Below are positions 15,096 through 26,215 of a stretch of DNA of 64,000 bases, in pieces. The notes beneath the pieces were generated by a model. That model worked only from the letters and a program-made list of their open reading frames with translations. It ran no database searches and was not told the DNA's origin. A program made the translations under genes and the position numbers. Source of the DNA: an uncultured Methanobrevibacter sp. (GTDB lineage: Archaea > Methanobacteriota > Methanobacteria > Methanobacteriales > Methanobacteriaceae); NCBI RefSeq assembly GCF_946404245.1, contig NZ_CAMJCX010000002.1, positions 1-64,000 on the forward strand, given 5' to 3'. Within the stretch, counting starts at the first letter, position 1. Each line of letters starts with the position of its first letter.

Positions 15096-15314
15096 ATGCC
15101 GATACCATATGGTGGACTGCCTGATTTACGGGACATTGGTTACAAAATTGCCATGTTAGTCGGTGCATTAATCGTAATTTATGGCGTGTTATGGTTGCTT
15201 GCTTCATTAGGAATCATTCCGGCGTTAGTGGCAGCAATATTCCCGCAGATAGTTCTGATATTAATTGGAATCTTTATAATCTACATTGCATATTCCCGCA
15301 GGAATATGTACTGA
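15096..15314 (+). CDS. Small two-helix membrane protein of unknown function
   Basis: 72 residues from ATG 15096, behind AGGTGAT (the ORF track begins one codon earlier at a TTG). Two long hydrophobic helices (IAMLVGALIVIYGVLWLLAS and IVLILIGIFIIYIAYS) and a charged C-terminus. Encoded 8 bp after rpiA, so probably co-transcribed. No family recognised. Confidence 0.65.
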   Translation: MPIPYGGLPDLRDIGYKIAMLVGALIVIYGVLWLLASLGIIPALVAAIFPQIVLILIGIFIIYIAYSRRNMY

Positions 15315-15363
15315 TTTTATTTTTTTTAAAATATTTTATACTGCTTAAATCAAAGTATTATTG

Positions 15364-15768
15364 ATGACAGTCAAAACTAGTTCTTTAAAATTAGACACAA
15401 ACAAAAACTTTGAAATTATTGATATCACATCAAAAATCAACGATTTAATTGACATTGACGAGGGGATAGTTTCCATTTTTTCAAAACACTCCACATCAGC
15501 AATAGTTGTCAATGAAAACGAGTCCGGACTTTTAAGGGATTTGGAGTTCACATTGGACAATCTGATCACTGATAAATTCAGCTATTCCCATGACAGAATC
15601 GACAATAACGCTAGATCTCACCTGAAGTCATTTCTGCTTTCATCAAGTGAGTCACTTCCGATTAAAAATGGGAAACTTGATTTAGGTACATGGCAATCAG
15701 TTTTTTTCATAGAACTAGATGGACCAAGACATGCAAGAACAGTAACTTTGACAATGGTTGGTGAATAA
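15364..15768 (+). CDS. YjbQ family protein (UPF0047, thiamine phosphate synthase-like)
   Basis: 134 residues. The family signature is present: a conserved HSTSAIVVNENESGLLRDL segment with a metal-binding His, a second histidine region FSYSHDRIDNNARSHLKSFL, and the end GTWQSVFFIELDGPRHART. YjbQ homologues show weak thiamine phosphate synthase activity, but their main role is unsettled. The ATG at 15364 is preferred to the TTG one codon earlier. Followed without gap by a short membrane protein gene. Confidence 0.9.
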   Translation: MTVKTSSLKLDTNKNFEIIDITSKINDLIDIDEGIVSIFSKHSTSAIVVNENESGLLRDLEFTLDNLITDKFSYSHDRIDNNARSHLKSFLLSSSESLPIKNGKLDLGTWQSVFFIELDGPRHARTVTLTMVGE

Positions 15769-15909
15769 TTGAAAAAATGGACATTAATTTTAATAGTTAT
15801 TATAGTGGTCTTGCTGATTTTTATAGTTGTTTTCAATAATTATGATGCTTCGCCGGCAGTCAACAATTACTCCCAAATGGAAATTCAAATGAGAAAACTG
15901 TGGTATTAA
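15769..15909 (+). CDS. Small single-helix membrane protein, TTG start
   Basis: Too short for the ORF track: 46 residues, MKKWTLILIVIIVVLLIFIV followed by a polar tail ending MRKLWY. GGTGAATAA precedes the TTG, which directly follows the TAA of the YjbQ gene, so the two are translationally coupled. The N-terminal Lys pair plus a 19-residue hydrophobic stretch suggests a membrane anchor with the tail outside. No known family. Confidence 0.55.
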   Translation: MKKWTLILIVIIVVLLIFIVVFNNYDASPAVNNYSQMEIQMRKLWY

Positions 15910-15927
15910 AAAAAGAAGTTAGTGAAT

Positions 15928-17586
15928 TCATTTGTTAATGAATTCAATTTCGAATGCGATTACAGGGTACTCCAAAGTGAAGTTTGTGATTACTTCAGGT
16001 GACACTTCACCGAAGAATCCTTTGACTGTACCGTTTTTAGCCTCACCAGTCACATCAGCCGCCCTTCCCTCAATGAAGGTTTTGTTTTCACTGTCAGATA
16101 TCTCCATTGTGTAGCCTAAATTACTTAAGACACTTGTAACAATGGATTTTATTTCAGTAAAGTTGGCTGTGGAGTGACATACCAGTGCAGCTAATTTTTT
16201 AGATGAAACTGTCTTGTTTTCTTTGGAATCGTCCAGGTATAGCACGTCACCGATTTCAAAGATTTTTTGAGGCAAGTCCTCATGCTTGTTGTCTTCTAAA
16301 AATTCCATCAGACTGTTGATTAGGCTGGTTCTGATCATTGTTCTGTCAATAGTGATCGGTCTTGCAACCTGCACGTGAGGCTTTTCTTCCTGATTCATTT
16401 TTTCGTAGTGTGCCTCTTCGTTTGTAAGCATCAGACTCATTACTTCCTGGAAACCTAAGGAAATCATCACTTCACGAATGGTTGCTTCTGACTTGAACCA
16501 GTTATTTTCATAAGCTACAGTGTTGATGTCAGGGAGTTTTGCTTCAACGCTGTTAATGTGGTATTGAACAGCAATGTTTTCAACAATGTCCACTTCATGC
16601 AGGATGTCAACACGGTATGCAGGGATAATTGCTTTAACTTCATTGTCGTTTAATATTTCAGCATCAAAACGTGCTTTTAATAGTAATTCCTTGATGTCTT
16701 CTGCAGTCAGGCTTGTTCCGCCGATTAATTTGTTTGCGGTATCAACATGAACGTTCATCTCTTGAGGGGTTAAATCAGGAGTTGTAATGGTTTTGTCTTC
16801 ATACTTGACTTCCATTGACTTGATTTGACCTCCAACTTCCGCAAATGATGAACAGATGATGTTCAATGCCTGATTGACTGCCCTTTCATCAGTACCGGTA
16901 ACATCCACAATAATGTTGTGGGTGTCTTCCTTGATTTTTGTCAGCTCTCCGTTGATGATCGGAGGCATGGACAATACATTGTTGTCTTTATCTAAAATCA
17001 ATGGGTATTTGTCGAAATCTTCAATCAGATGAGCGTAATCCTTACCCTTGTCATGTTCGGTTAGGATTTCCTGTGGAGTCATTTCGGTGTCCTTTTCCAA
17101 AGGTACGAATGCATTTGCATCTTTAGGAGTTGCAATATAGTTAAATGGAGCTTCAACAACATCGGCATTATGAATACCAATTGCCACTTTTTTCCTGTCC
17201 CTTCCGATAACCCAGTGAAGGTTTTCCTGGAAATCCATGATGTATTTGAGTTTATCGCCAGTAAAATCAACATTGTCTATTTTTGCAAATCCGATGTAAG
17301 GTCTGATTTCTGCAACGTCACTGTCAACGGTAACGTACTCTCCGGATTCTACAACTTCATAATCTGGAAAACCGATTTCCTGACCGATGAATCCTTTAAA
17401 GGATCTGGCCACACCTTCAACAGACAGGTTGTCAGGTCTGTTAGGGAAGAATTCGACCTTGATTTCCTCATCGTCAAAGTCTTCAATATCGCTAGACATC
17501 ATAGGTAAAGTGTCTATCAGTTCATCTTTTTCCATATCTATTCCTAAATCTTTTAAATCTTGATATTTGAATGTAATTACTGGCAT
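15928..17586 (-). CDS. pheT: Phenylalanyl-tRNA synthetase beta subunit, archaeal type
   Basis: 552 residues, the usual archaeal/eukaryal length (bacterial PheT is about 800). Starts [18 protein letters not shown]; the B1 domain has [19 protein letters not shown]5 follows around residue 270-345, and the catalytic-like core contains [14 protein letters not shown] and [15 protein letters not shown]. The alpha subunit is not in the window. A small membrane protein gene lies 22 bp upstream on the same strand. Confidence 0.95.
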   Translation of the reverse strand: MPVITFKYQDLKDLGIDMEKDELIDTLPMMSSDIEDFDDEEIKVEFFPNRPDNLSVEGVARSFKGFIGQEIGFPDYEVVESGEYVTVDSDVAEIRPYIGFAKIDNVDFTGDKLKYIMDFQENLHWVIGRDRKKVAIGIHNADVVEAPFNYIATPKDANAFVPLEKDTEMTPQEILTEHDKGKDYAHLIEDFDKYPLILDKDNNVLSMPPIINGELTKIKEDTHNIIVDVTGTDERAVNQALNIICSSFAEVGGQIKSMEVKYEDKTITTPDLTPQEMNVHVDTANKLIGGTSLTAEDIKELLLKARFDAEILNDNEVKAIIPAYRVDILHEVDIVENIAVQYHINSVEAKLPDINTVAYENNWFKSEATIREVMISLGFQEVMSLMLTNEEAHYEKMNQEEKPHVQVARPITIDRTMIRTSLINSLMEFLEDNKHEDLPQKIFEIGDVLYLDDSKENKTVSSKKLAALVCHSTANFTEIKSIVTSVLSNLGYTMEISDSENKTFIEGRAADVTGEAKNGTVKGFFGEVSPEVITNFTLEYPVIAFEIEFINK

Positions 17587-17608
17587 TTAATAACTCCATA
17601 ATTAATTT

Positions 17609-17965
17609 TTAAAATCCATAAATCAGTATGAAAACCAGAGACTCAATAACAAAGTGAAGTGCTCTGTGCTGCAACTCTCCCATATCGCGTATGAATATGG
17701 TATGGGTCACATCAATAAAGAAATGAATTAGGGCCGCTAGAATTCCAATAGTGGGATTTAAGAAAACTATTGACAATACTATAAAATGGAATCCGGCTTC
17801 CATGATTTCATGAACCACCCATGTTTGCCATATGGAATGGGTGGATTGTTGGATTAGGCCACCTAACACTATGTAAAAGTTATTTAAAACCTTCCACATT
17901 AATGTAGTGTGCAATACATCGCTTATAGCCAACACAACTGCAACATAAAACCATAATAATTCCAT
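17609..17965 (-). CDS. Conserved hypothetical four-helix membrane protein
   Basis: 118 residues with about four hydrophobic helices and several histidines in or near them (SDVLHTTLMWK, VVHEIMEAGFHF, ALIHFFIDVTHT, LQHRALHFVIE). The repeated His could bind a metal or haem, but I do not recognise the family. Encoded immediately upstream of pheT and probably transcribed with it. Confidence 0.65.
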   Translation of the reverse strand: MELLWFYVAVVLAISDVLHTTLMWKVLNNFYIVLGGLIQQSTHSIWQTWVVHEIMEAGFHFIVLSIVFLNPTIGILAALIHFFIDVTHTIFIRDMGELQHRALHFVIESLVFILIYGF

Positions 17966-18178
17966 TTTAAAACAGTCCTTTTATTAATTGATAATATTAA
18001 TAATATGAATTTATTATATAATATAGTTAACTATTTATAGATTTAATCATTGTTTTCATATTATATTCTGGATAATTATTTTTTTAACTTATTTTTTCTT
18101 AGTTCATAATTACTTTTTTAAATAATAAACAATATAATTAATAATATTATTTTTACTTTACTTATTAGGAGAAAATAT

Positions 18179-20893
18179 ATGTCAAATAAAGAAATTCCTA
18201 AAGACTATGATTTTAAAAAAGAAAAGGTCTGGGAGCAAAAATGGGAAGATGAAAACATCTACAAATACATTGGAGATGGTTCTCGTCCTAGATATGTTAT
18301 TGATACTCCCCCACCATACCCAACAGGATCTATTCACTTAGGTCACGTTTTAAATTGGGTTTACATTGATATGAATGCAAGATACAGAAGACAGAAAGGT
18401 CACGATGTGCTGTTCACTCAGGGATGGGACTGTCACGGTCTTCCGACTGAAGTGAAAGTTGAAGAGACTCACAACATCAACAAAAACGATGTTTCAAGAG
18501 CACAGTTCAGACAATACTGCATTGACTTAACCACTGACAACATTGCAAAAATGAAATCACAGATGAGAGCAATGGGTTATTCACAGGACTGGTCCCGCGA
18601 GTTTGTAACAATGACTCCGGAATACATGAGAAAAACCCAATATTCATTTTTAAAAATGTATGACGAAGGATTAATTTATCAGGGAATACATCCTGTCAAC
18701 TGGTGTCCTCGCTGTCAGACAGCTATTGCATTTGCAGAAGTTGAATACTCAGACAATACCACATTCCTGAACTATGTAAACTTCCCACCTGCTGTGGAAG
18801 ATTCCTATGAGGACATTGCATCTTCACAGAAATCCGGAAAACAGGCCGACCCTAAGGATGAAGGTATTCTGATTGCAACCACACGTCCGGAACTCATGTC
18901 TGCATGTGTGGCTGTTGTAATCCATCCTGAAGATGAAAGATACACACATCTTTTAGGAAAATATGTTGAAGTGCCGTTATCACACCAAAAAGTAAAAATC
19001 ATTGCGGATGAGGAAGTGGATCCTGAATTCGGTACAGGTGCAGTAATGATTTGTACTTTTGGGGATAAGACTGACGTAAGCTGGGTTCAAAAATATGACC
19101 TTGAAATCATCAATGCAATCGACGAGGCAGGTAAGTTAACCGCAGCCGCCGGAAGATATGAGGGAATGGACCTTCAAAGCTGTAAAAAACAGACTATTGA
19201 AGATTTGGATGCTGAAGGATACCTGTTAAAACAGGAACAAGTCGACCAGAACGTAGGACAATGCTGGAGATGTAAAACTCCTATCGAGATTCTTGTCAAA
19301 AAGCAATGGTTTGTAGCGGTAAGGGATTTAATCGAAAAAACCAAGACTGCAGCGGATGAAATGAAATGGGTTCCTGAACACATGAAATCCCGTATGGTAA
19401 ACTGGGCGGATTCCATGGAATGGGACTGGTGTATTTCAAGACAAAGAATATTTGCAACTCCAATTCCTGTATGGTACTGTAAGGACTGCGGAAAGGTAAT
19501 TTTGCCTGACGTTGAAGACTTGCCGATTGACCCAACAGTTGACAAGCCTAAACATGCATGCGAATGCGGATGCGAAGAGTTCATCGGAGAGGAAGATGTT
19601 CTCGATACATGGATGGATTCATCAATCTCCCCATTATCCATTGCAGGCTGGCCTGATGAAGATTACGTAAATCATTTCCCATCAAATATCCGTCCGCAAG
19701 GACACGACATCATCCGTACATGGGCGTTTTACACCACTCTCAGATGTTTGGCTTTAACTGATCAAAAACCGTTCGATGACATCGTAATCAACGGTATGGT
19801 ATTCGGTGAAGACGGAAACAAGATGAGTAAATCAAGACCTGAGTTTGTTGTCGGTCCTGAAGAGGTCATCGAACAATACGGTGCAGACCCGTTAAGAACC
19901 TGGGCTGCAAACAGTGTTCCTGGATCTGATGTAATATTTGACTGGAAAGACATCAAGCACGGTTACAGATTCCTCAATAAATTCTGGAATGCATTTAGAT
20001 TCATCAGTATGCAGATATTCGATGAAGAAGTCTCATATGAAGATGTTAAGGATAACTTCGGACCGCTTGACTTATGGATTTTATCCAAGCTCAACAACCT
20101 GAACAAGACTGTCGATCAGGCATTTGCGGACTATAACTTTGCAGATACAATCACATCAATCGAAAGGTTCTTCTGGCATGATTTCTGTGACGAATACATT
20201 GAAGCTGTAAAATACAGGCTATACACTGATGTTTCAGACGAATCAAGAAGGGCTGCAAAATACACCTTGAGAACAGTTGTAGAAACATGTCTTAAGTTAA
20301 TGGCTCCAATTGCACCATTCTTCACTGAAGAGGTTTACCAATACTTCTCTGATGAATCAATTCACACAACCTTATGGCCTGAAGTGTATGATGAATTAAT
20401 CAGTGAGGAAATGGAAACCAAAGGAGAAACTACAGTTGAGCTAATCGATGAAGTAAGAAGATTCAAGTCAGCATCAAAAATACCATTAAATGCAGAGCTT
20501 GCTGAAGTAAACGTATACACTTCAGATGAAGATTTAGTGGATGTTTTCAATCAGTTTGATGCGGACATTAAAGGAACCTTAAAAATCAACGATTTGGAAA
20601 TCAGCTCAGGAAAACCTGAAGTTCATGAAAAAATCATTGAAGTTGAACCTGACATGTCCAAAATCGGACCAACATTCAAAGGTGATGCCGGTAAAATCAT
20701 AGGATATCTAAAATCAACTGATATTGATGAAATCGGTTCTGTTCTAGAAGAAAATCATGAATTGACAATAGGTGAGATTGTAGTTCCTGAAGACATGTTA
20801 AACATCAAAAAAGAGATTGTCGGCGCATCAGGTAAGAAAGTTGACATCCTACAATCCGAAAACTTGGATATGATTGTGGAAGTAATTAGATAA
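18179..20893 (+). CDS. valS: Valyl-tRNA synthetase
   Basis: 904 residues. Class I motifs: [12 protein letters not shown] (HIGH) near residue 42 and KMSKSRPEF (KMSKS). The editing domain lies between, with [19 protein letters not shown], and zinc-ribbon cysteines CKDCGKVI and CECGCEE are present. The C-terminal part is an anticodon-binding helical bundle ([13 protein letters not shown]). The ATG follows AGGAGA. The gene overlaps the convergent next gene by 8 bp at its 3' end. Confidence 0.96.
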   Translation: MSNKEIPKDYDFKKEKVWEQKWEDENIYKYIGDGSRPRYVIDTPPPYPTGSIHLGHVLNWVYIDMNARYRRQKGHDVLFTQGWDCHGLPTEVKVEETHNINKNDVSRAQFRQYCIDLTTDNIAKMKSQMRAMGYSQDWSREFVTMTPEYMRKTQYSFLKMYDEGLIYQGIHPVNWCPRCQTAIAFAEVEYSDNTTFLNYVNFPPAVEDSYEDIASSQKSGKQADPKDEGILIATTRPELMSACVAVVIHPEDERYTHLLGKYVEVPLSHQKVKIIADEEVDPEFGTGAVMICTFGDKTDVSWVQKYDLEIINAIDEAGKLTAAAGRYEGMDLQSCKKQTIEDLDAEGYLLKQEQVDQNVGQCWRCKTPIEILVKKQWFVAVRDLIEKTKTAADEMKWVPEHMKSRMVNWADSMEWDWCISRQRIFATPIPVWYCKDCGKVILPDVEDLPIDPTVDKPKHACECGCEEFIGEEDVLDTWMDSSISPLSIAGWPDEDYVNHFPSNIRPQGHDIIRTWAFYTTLRCLALTDQKPFDDIVINGMVFGEDGNKMSKSRPEFVVGPEEVIEQYGADPLRTWAANSVPGSDVIFDWKDIKHGYRFLNKFWNAFRFISMQIFDEEVSYEDVKDNFGPLDLWILSKLNNLNKTVDQAFADYNFADTITSIERFFWHDFCDEYIEAVKYRLYTDVSDESRRAAKYTLRTVVETCLKLMAPIAPFFTEEVYQYFSDESIHTTLWPEVYDELISEEMETKGETTVELIDEVRRFKSASKIPLNAELAEVNVYTSDEDLVDVFNQFDADIKGTLKINDLEISSGKPEVHEKIIEVEPDMSKIGPTFKGDAGKIIGYLKSTDIDEIGSVLEENHELTIGEIVVPEDMLNIKKEIVGASGKKVDILQSENLDMIVEVIR

Positions 20894-21482
20894 TTACTTT
20901 CCCATTAACTTTTTTTAATATTAAAGCTATTGCATAGGTTATAGCTAAAATAACTATAGTCCATAATATTGAATGTGATATTGGCTGTTGATAAATTCGT
21001 AAAAAAGGATATGGTCCTTCAACTATTTTTAAAATATTTAAAACAATCATTATTGCCGCATAGATTAGAGTAAAATAGAGTCCTTTAATTGCATTAATAT
21101 TTTCGTACTTTTCAAGCAATGCAAATGACAATATTGCTAAAATAGGGCATAATGTATGGTGGTACAGCATTGATCCATTGAATAGCAGGTGATATAGCCC
21201 CAAATCTGTTGTCCAGGACAGTACTGTCAAGACAATTATTAATGTCAATGTTGTGGAAACGACTGCAACAAATCTGAAGGATTCAAACCAGGTAGGCAAT
21301 TCCTTATTTTTTGAAATATAAATCAAAAAGATTATTGAAGATATCAATAGCAGTAAATTGCTGTCTTCAGTGTAATATTCTAATGAAGTGATTCCTAATT
21401 TACTAAAAACTAATATAAATCCAATTATTTCTAAAATAACTATCAATGAGTTAATTATTATATTGATGTTTTTGGAATTCAT
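20886..21482 (-). CDS. Pr6Pr-like six-helix membrane protein
   Basis: 198 residues with six predicted hydrophobic helices. The early [15 protein letters not shown] segment corresponds to the FTxxSN motif of the Pr6Pr/FAR-17a-like membrane protein group, and a HHTLCPILA histidine pair lies mid-protein. No biochemical function is known for archaeal members. Its 3' end overlaps that of valS by 8 bp (convergent). Confidence 0.6.
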   Translation of the reverse strand: MNSKNINIIINSLIVILEIIGFILVFSKLGITSLEYYTEDSNLLLLISSIIFLIYISKNKELPTWFESFRFVAVVSTTLTLIIVLTVLSWTTDLGLYHLLFNGSMLYHHTLCPILAILSFALLEKYENINAIKGLYFTLIYAAIMIVLNILKIVEGPYPFLRIYQQPISHSILWTIVILAITYAIALILKKVNGKVII

Positions 21483-21513
21483 TTTATCTTTTTTTTAAGG
21501 AGTGATGTAAATA

Positions 21514-22083
21514 TCACTGTTCTAAATCGTTTTCAATTTCTTTTATTACTCTTGCAGGAACGCCCACAGCAAGGGAATTGTCCGGGATGTCTTTTGTAAC
21601 TACTGCTCCTGCTCCAACAACTACGTTATTGCCAATTGTTACTCCTGGAAGAATTGTCACGTTTCCTCCTAGCCAAACATCATTTCCAATTCTGACTTCA
21701 CTGGCTTGCCCTAAATGTTCTCTTCTTTTTTTAGGAGATAACGGGTGGCCAACAGTCGTAATTAGCGTATTTGGCCCAATCATTACATTGTCGCCAATAT
21801 ATACCTCTTTAATGTCCAATATTGTTAAATTAAAGTTTCCAGTAAAATTGCTTCCGATGTGGATGTTTTTTCCATTGTCAAAGCAAAATCTTTTGGCTAT
21901 CCAAACCTTTTCACCGACAGAACCTAAAATTTCACTTAAGACTTCATGCTGTTTGTCCAAATCATCTTCGGCAAGTGAATTGAATATGTTTGCGTTTTCA
22001 ATTGCATGTAATTTCATCAATGAAATTTCTTCATCATCATAGCAGTATTCAAGACCTGCTTTCATTTTTTCCATTTCATTCAT
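21514..22083 (-). CDS. Sugar O-acetyltransferase, LacA/Maa (hexapeptide repeat) type
   Basis: 189 residues. The N-terminal maltose acetyltransferase cap (EKMKAGLEYCYDDEEI) precedes a left-handed beta-helix of hexapeptide repeats, with the catalytic His in TTVGHPLSPKKRREH and the end GVPARVIKEIEND. It transfers acetyl from acetyl-CoA to a sugar hydroxyl; here possibly cell-wall or exopolysaccharide sugar. Substrate unproven. Confidence 0.88.
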   Translation of the reverse strand: MNEMEKMKAGLEYCYDDEEISLMKLHAIENANIFNSLAEDDLDKQHEVLSEILGSVGEKVWIAKRFCFDNGKNIHIGSNFTGNFNLTILDIKEVYIGDNVMIGPNTLITTVGHPLSPKKRREHLGQASEVRIGNDVWLGGNVTILPGVTIGNNVVVGAGAVVTKDIPDNSLAVGVPARVIKEIENDLEQ

Positions 22084-22261
22084 AAAGATAATTATTTATT
22101 AAATTGAATTATAAATATTATCATACAAAATTATTATAATCTATTATAATTGTTTACTTTATGTTAGATTGAATTTCATTCTAAACTACTTGTTTGGTTA
22201 TTTAAGTTATAATAATTTGATGTTGGTAATTTTAGGTTAAAAAAATATTTTATGTGGTGTA

Positions 22262-22960
22262 ATGTTTAAAAAAAGTGCTATTTTAATTATTATTGCATTT
22301 ATTTTTATTTGTTCGATCACGACCATCAATGCTTATGAAATTGATGAAAATCAAACTGATGATTTTCAATTAGAAGTTTCTGAACCTGAAGATGTTGCTT
22401 CTCAAGAGGTGTTATCCGTTCCTGAGTCTAATGAATCAACTTTAAATAGTGATGATGAAGCAAATGAATCTGGAGCATATATTGTATTGGATAATGATGC
22501 GGATAAGGAAAATATATATGTTGGCGATTATGTAACATGGATTCTAAAAGCTCATAATTTAGGTCCTGATGCAGCAAAAAACGTTAAAATTCATAATATA
22601 TTACCAAATGGCTTAAAATATATTAAACACACTGCCACTAAAGGAACATTCAATCCATCTACAGGTATTTGGAGTATAGGGGATTTAACTGTTGAAGAGG
22701 GTATCGTATTTTTATACATTACTACTAAAGCATTGACTGTGGGCGAAAAGATAAATGAAGCATATATTACTAGTGATACACTCAATACAAATAATGAAAC
22801 TTCTGAAGAGGAAGAAATTGACGTGTTTGCTAGGGATGACTCGAAAATATCTGTATTTGAAAAACATGCACATGCTAAAATGATGTATGAGACAGGAAAT
22901 CCTATATTTTTGATTTTCATGTCATTGTTAATGTTGTCAGTTCCAATTATCAAACGATAA
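22262..22960 (+). CDS. Secreted DUF11-domain adhesin-like protein with C-terminal anchor
   Basis: 232 residues: signal peptide (KKSAILIIIAFIFICSITTI), an acidic linker, then one DUF11 beta-sandwich domain (GDYVTWILKAHNLGPDAAKN) around residues 75-190, and a C-terminal hydrophobic anchor preceded by ETGNPIF. Methanobrevibacter encodes many such adhesin-like proteins. The TGNPI anchor recurs in the secreted protein at 29008. It stands alone behind an AT-rich promoter; GTGGTGTA precedes the ATG. Confidence 0.8.
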   Translation: MFKKSAILIIIAFIFICSITTINAYEIDENQTDDFQLEVSEPEDVASQEVLSVPESNESTLNSDDEANESGAYIVLDNDADKENIYVGDYVTWILKAHNLGPDAAKNVKIHNILPNGLKYIKHTATKGTFNPSTGIWSIGDLTVEEGIVFLYITTKALTVGEKINEAYITSDTLNTNNETSEEEEIDVFARDDSKISVFEKHAHAKMMYETGNPIFLIFMSLLMLSVPIIKR

Positions 22961-23117
22961 TTGGGAATTTATTTTTTTTGATATGAAACTTCTTTTAAAA
23001 TTATTTAAGAGATATTAATTTTAAATATCTTCCAAAAATTTAATTAGTTAATGCAATTAAATTTTATATTAGAAGTTATGAAAATCAATAAGTTCAATCT
23101 CTTTTTGGTATGATAAA

Positions 23118-24440
23118 ATGATTCTTAAAGTTAAAAATATTTCAGAAATTGGTGGGGTTGTAAAAGCACCTCCTTCAAAAAGTTATTCTCACAGAGCAGT
23201 AATTCTAGCTAGTTTAGCTAAAGGAACATCAAAACTTTATGATATGCTTTATTCAGAGGATACTTTAGCTTCAATTCGTGTTTGCAAAGCGTTAGGTGCA
23301 AAAATATCAAGAAATGATGATTATTTGGAAGTAAGTGGTACTGGCGGAAAACTTCACAACAGTCAGGATGCGCCTATTGATTTGGCAAATTCAGGAACCA
23401 CACTGAGATTAATGACATCAGTTTCAGCATTAAGCGATAATGAAGTTGTTTTAACAGGTGATGACTCACTTCAAACTCGTCCGATGGGATTGTTGATGAA
23501 TGCTTTATGGCCTTTAGGAATCGAAACAGAATCTTTAAATGATAATGAAAAAGCACCAATATTGATAAAGCCTGGTTATCATGGTGGTGAAACCAATATC
23601 TATGGTAATGTCAGTTCACAATTCATTTCATCAATTTTAATCTCTTCACCGCTGTCTGAAGTTGGTGTGACTTTATATGTTTTGCCTGAATTCAAATCAA
23701 AACCTTATGTCAACATGACATTGGATATCATGAGAAAATTCGGCGTCAAGGTTTTAAAAGGTTATTATTTAAAACATGAAAGCTGTGATAAGGAACATCA
23801 AAACTGCAAAATTGATGAGTTTAAGGTAATAAAACAGGATTATGTTGCATGCAATTACACTGTTGAAGGGGATTATTCATCAGCATCTTATCTTTTGGCA
23901 TTAATAGCTATTAATGGTGGAAGAGCTATAATTAAAAATTTATTCTTTGATTCAAAGCAGGGCGATAAGGTAATCTTGGATATTCTGCAAAAAATGGGAG
24001 CTACAATTATACGCGGTGAAGATTATGTCGAAATTGCATCAGAGGGTAATCTGAAAGCTATTGATGTTGATTTATCCAATGCTCCGGATTTGTTAATTAC
24101 TGTAGCTGTTTTAGCTGCAATGGCTGATGGAACAACAAACATTACTGGAGTTGCTCATGCCAGAGTTAAGGAGACTGATAGAATCGACACTACCTGTCGT
24201 GAGCTTGAAAAACTGGGTTGTAAACTGGAAGAGCATGAAGATGGAATGAGCATTACCGGGGGAGTTACCTCAGGTCGTGTTGACTCACATGGGGACCACA
24301 GGTTGGCAATGGCGTTTTCATTGATTGGTCTTAAGCATGACATTGAAATTACAAACGGAGAAGTATTTGATGTGTCATTTCCTAATTTTATTGAGGCAAT
24401 GGCAGAACTTGGATTTGAATTGGAGTTAAAAAATGAATAA
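23118..24440 (+). CDS. aroA: 3-phosphoshikimate 1-carboxyvinyltransferase (EPSP synthase)
   Basis: 440 residues. [19 protein letters not shown] carries the PEP-contacting Lys and Ser, [13 protein letters not shown] and [11 protein letters not shown] the LxNSGT and RPM motifs, and [10 protein letters not shown] the C-terminal Lys/Glu. [15 protein letters not shown] is also conserved. A short Cys/His-containing insertion ([16 protein letters not shown]) makes it slightly longer than usual. Fifth-to-last steps of the shikimate pathway; aroD is also in this window at 51.2 kb. Overlaps nth by 8 bp. Confidence 0.95.
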   Translation: MILKVKNISEIGGVVKAPPSKSYSHRAVILASLAKGTSKLYDMLYSEDTLASIRVCKALGAKISRNDDYLEVSGTGGKLHNSQDAPIDLANSGTTLRLMTSVSALSDNEVVLTGDDSLQTRPMGLLMNALWPLGIETESLNDNEKAPILIKPGYHGGETNIYGNVSSQFISSILISSPLSEVGVTLYVLPEFKSKPYVNMTLDIMRKFGVKVLKGYYLKHESCDKEHQNCKIDEFKVIKQDYVACNYTVEGDYSSASYLLALIAINGGRAIIKNLFFDSKQGDKVILDILQKMGATIIRGEDYVEIASEGNLKAIDVDLSNAPDLLITVAVLAAMADGTTNITGVAHARVKETDRIDTTCRELEKLGCKLEEHEDGMSITGGVTSGRVDSHGDHRLAMAFSLIGLKHDIEITNGEVFDVSFPNFIEAMAELGFELELKNE

Positions 24441-25062
24441 GGAAGAACGAGTAATTGAACTGATAAACCAGTTGGAAAATACTTTTGAGATAAGGACATT
24501 TCTGGACCATGACCCATACAAAGTGTTGGTAAGGACAATATTATCCCAAAGAACCCGTGATGAAAATACCGATCAGGCTACTGAGAACCTATTTAATAAA
24601 TATCCTGATATTTATGCAGTTGTTGAAGCTCCGATTGATGATGTAAAAGAGTTAATTAGGCCTGCCGGTTTTTATAATGTTAAAGCGGCCAGAATTCAGG
24701 AGGTGTCTCAAATATTGATTGACCAATATGGCGGAGAAGTTCCGGACACTGTTGAGGAGCTTGTAAAGCTTCCGGGTGTTGGAAGAAAAACTGCAAATTG
24801 TGTTATGGTTTTTGCATTTGAGCTACCTGCAATTCCTGTAGACACTCACGTTCACAGAATCTCAAATCGTTTAGGTCTTGTGGATACAAAAGATCCTGAG
24901 GATACTGAAGTTGATTTATGCAAAATTGCTCCTGAGGAGTTATGGATTAAGTTAAATGACTTGATGGTGCAGTTCGGTCAAAACATCTGCAAGCCTATTG
25001 GTCCTCAGTGTGAAATTTGCCCGTGTACTGAGATTTGCGATTATTATTCTGAAAATATTTAA
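24433..25062 (+). CDS. nth: Endonuclease III (DNA glycosylase/AP lyase)
   Basis: 209 residues. Helix-hairpin-helix [12 protein letters not shown] with the catalytic Lys, the catalytic Asp in [15 protein letters not shown], and the [4Fe-4S] cluster motif [17 protein letters not shown] near the C-terminus. It removes oxidised pyrimidines in base excision repair. Translationally coupled to aroA by an 8-bp overlap. Confidence 0.94.
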   Translation: MNKEERVIELINQLENTFEIRTFLDHDPYKVLVRTILSQRTRDENTDQATENLFNKYPDIYAVVEAPIDDVKELIRPAGFYNVKAARIQEVSQILIDQYGGEVPDTVEELVKLPGVGRKTANCVMVFAFELPAIPVDTHVHRISNRLGLVDTKDPEDTEVDLCKIAPEELWIKLNDLMVQFGQNICKPIGPQCEICPCTEICDYYSENI

Positions 25063-25111
25063 TTATTTTTTTTCTTTTTTCCAAAACATTTATAAAGTAA
25101 AACAATGTTAT

Positions 25112-25125
25112 ATAACAATAGTTAT
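25112..25125. promoter_or_regulatory. ATAAC-N4-GTTAT operator 1 of cysK
   Basis: ATAACAATAGTTAT, both half-sites exact, upstream of cysK. It is the reverse complement of the site at 29917 in the metY promoter, so the two promoters share a 14-bp element precisely. Confidence 0.7.
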
Positions 25126-25126
25126 T

Positions 25127-25140
25127 ATAACGAATGTTAT
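25127..25140. promoter_or_regulatory. ATAAC-N4-GTTAT operator 2 of cysK
   Basis: ATAACGAATGTTAT, again exact in both half-sites, 15 bp from operator 1, so two dimers could bind side by side. Further half-sites (ATTAAC, ATATAAC) follow at 25141-25158. Confidence 0.7.
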
Positions 25141-25207
25141 ATTAACTTTTAATATAACCCTTTTAATATACCAGTAAAACCAATTAAATAATATAGGAGA
25201 AAAAAAC

Positions 25208-26155
25208 ATGGCAAATATACCTGAATTAAAAAGAGGAGTATTGGACAGCATTACTGATGCTATCGGAAACACTCCAATCGTAAGATTAAACAATTTAACA
25301 AAAGATATGGAAGCAGAAGTTGACGTAAAAATTGAATCATTCAACCCAACCGGAAGTGTAAAAGACAGAGTTGCCGTTGCAATGATTGAAGATGCAGAAG
25401 AAAAAGGTCTTTTAAAACCTGGTGCAACAATAATTGAGCCTACAAGCGGAAACACAGGAATTGGTCTTGCATTTGCAGCAGCTGCAAAAGGCTACAAACT
25501 GATATTGACCATGCCTGACACCATGTCCATTGAAAGAAGAAAATTCCTAAGTGTTTTAGGAGCTGAACTGGTACTGACACCAGGTGCAGACGGAATGGGA
25601 GGAGCTATTGCAAAGGCAAATGAACTCAACGAGCAAACAGAAGGATCCATTATTTTAGGTCAGTTCGACAACCCTGCAAACGTAAAAATCCACTCTGAAA
25701 CTACTGCTCAGGAAATCTTAAGGGATACTGAAGGAAAAGTCGACATTGTCATTGGTGGTGTAGGTACCGGTGGAACAATCACAGGAATCGGTAAAGTTTT
25801 AAAAGAGGAAGTTCCAGGTGTTAAAATCGTTGCGGTCGAACCGAAAGATTCCCAAACTTTAGGTAAAGGTGAAAAAGGACCACACAAAATCCAGGGTATC
25901 GGTGCAGGATTCGTTCCATCCATTTATGACGGCGATGTCATTGATGAGATTATTCCTGTTGCAAACGAGGATGCAGGAAACACTTTGCTCGCCCTTGCAA
26001 AAGAGGAAGGTATTTTTTCCGGTATTTCATCAGGAGCTGCAACCTGGGCAGCACTAGATTTAGCTAAAAAAGAAGAAAATAAAGGTAAAAGAATAATAGC
26101 AATTTTACCTGACAATGGAGAAAGATATCTCTCCGTAGACTGGTTATTTGATTAA
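25208..26155 (+). CDS. cysK: Cysteine synthase (O-acetylserine sulfhydrylase)
   Basis: 315 residues. FNPTGSVKDRVAVAM holds the PLP-binding Lys, PTSGNTGIGLAFAAA the substrate loop, GVGTGGTITGIG the phosphate-binding loop, and GISSGAATWAAL the last conserved motif. It makes cysteine from O-acetylserine, supplied by cysE 60 bp downstream. Start ATG behind AGGAGA. Two perfect ATAAC-N4-GTTAT palindromes lie 70-100 bp upstream. Confidence 0.96.
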   Translation: MANIPELKRGVLDSITDAIGNTPIVRLNNLTKDMEAEVDVKIESFNPTGSVKDRVAVAMIEDAEEKGLLKPGATIIEPTSGNTGIGLAFAAAAKGYKLILTMPDTMSIERRKFLSVLGAELVLTPGADGMGGAIAKANELNEQTEGSIILGQFDNPANVKIHSETTAQEILRDTEGKVDIVIGGVGTGGTITGIGKVLKEEVPGVKIVAVEPKDSQTLGKGEKGPHKIQGIGAGFVPSIYDGDVIDEIIPVANEDAGNTLLALAKEEGIFSGISSGAATWAALDLAKKEENKGKRIIAILPDNGERYLSVDWLFD

Positions 26156-26215
26156 GAATAACTATTTATACTATATGTTATATTATATAATATTATAATA
26201 AATTGGAGATTTCAA

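Noticed and set aside
22084-22261. Search for an RNA gene or riboswitch in the AT-rich gap before the DUF11 protein.
   Set aside because: Only AT-rich promoter-like sequence, no stable structure seen.
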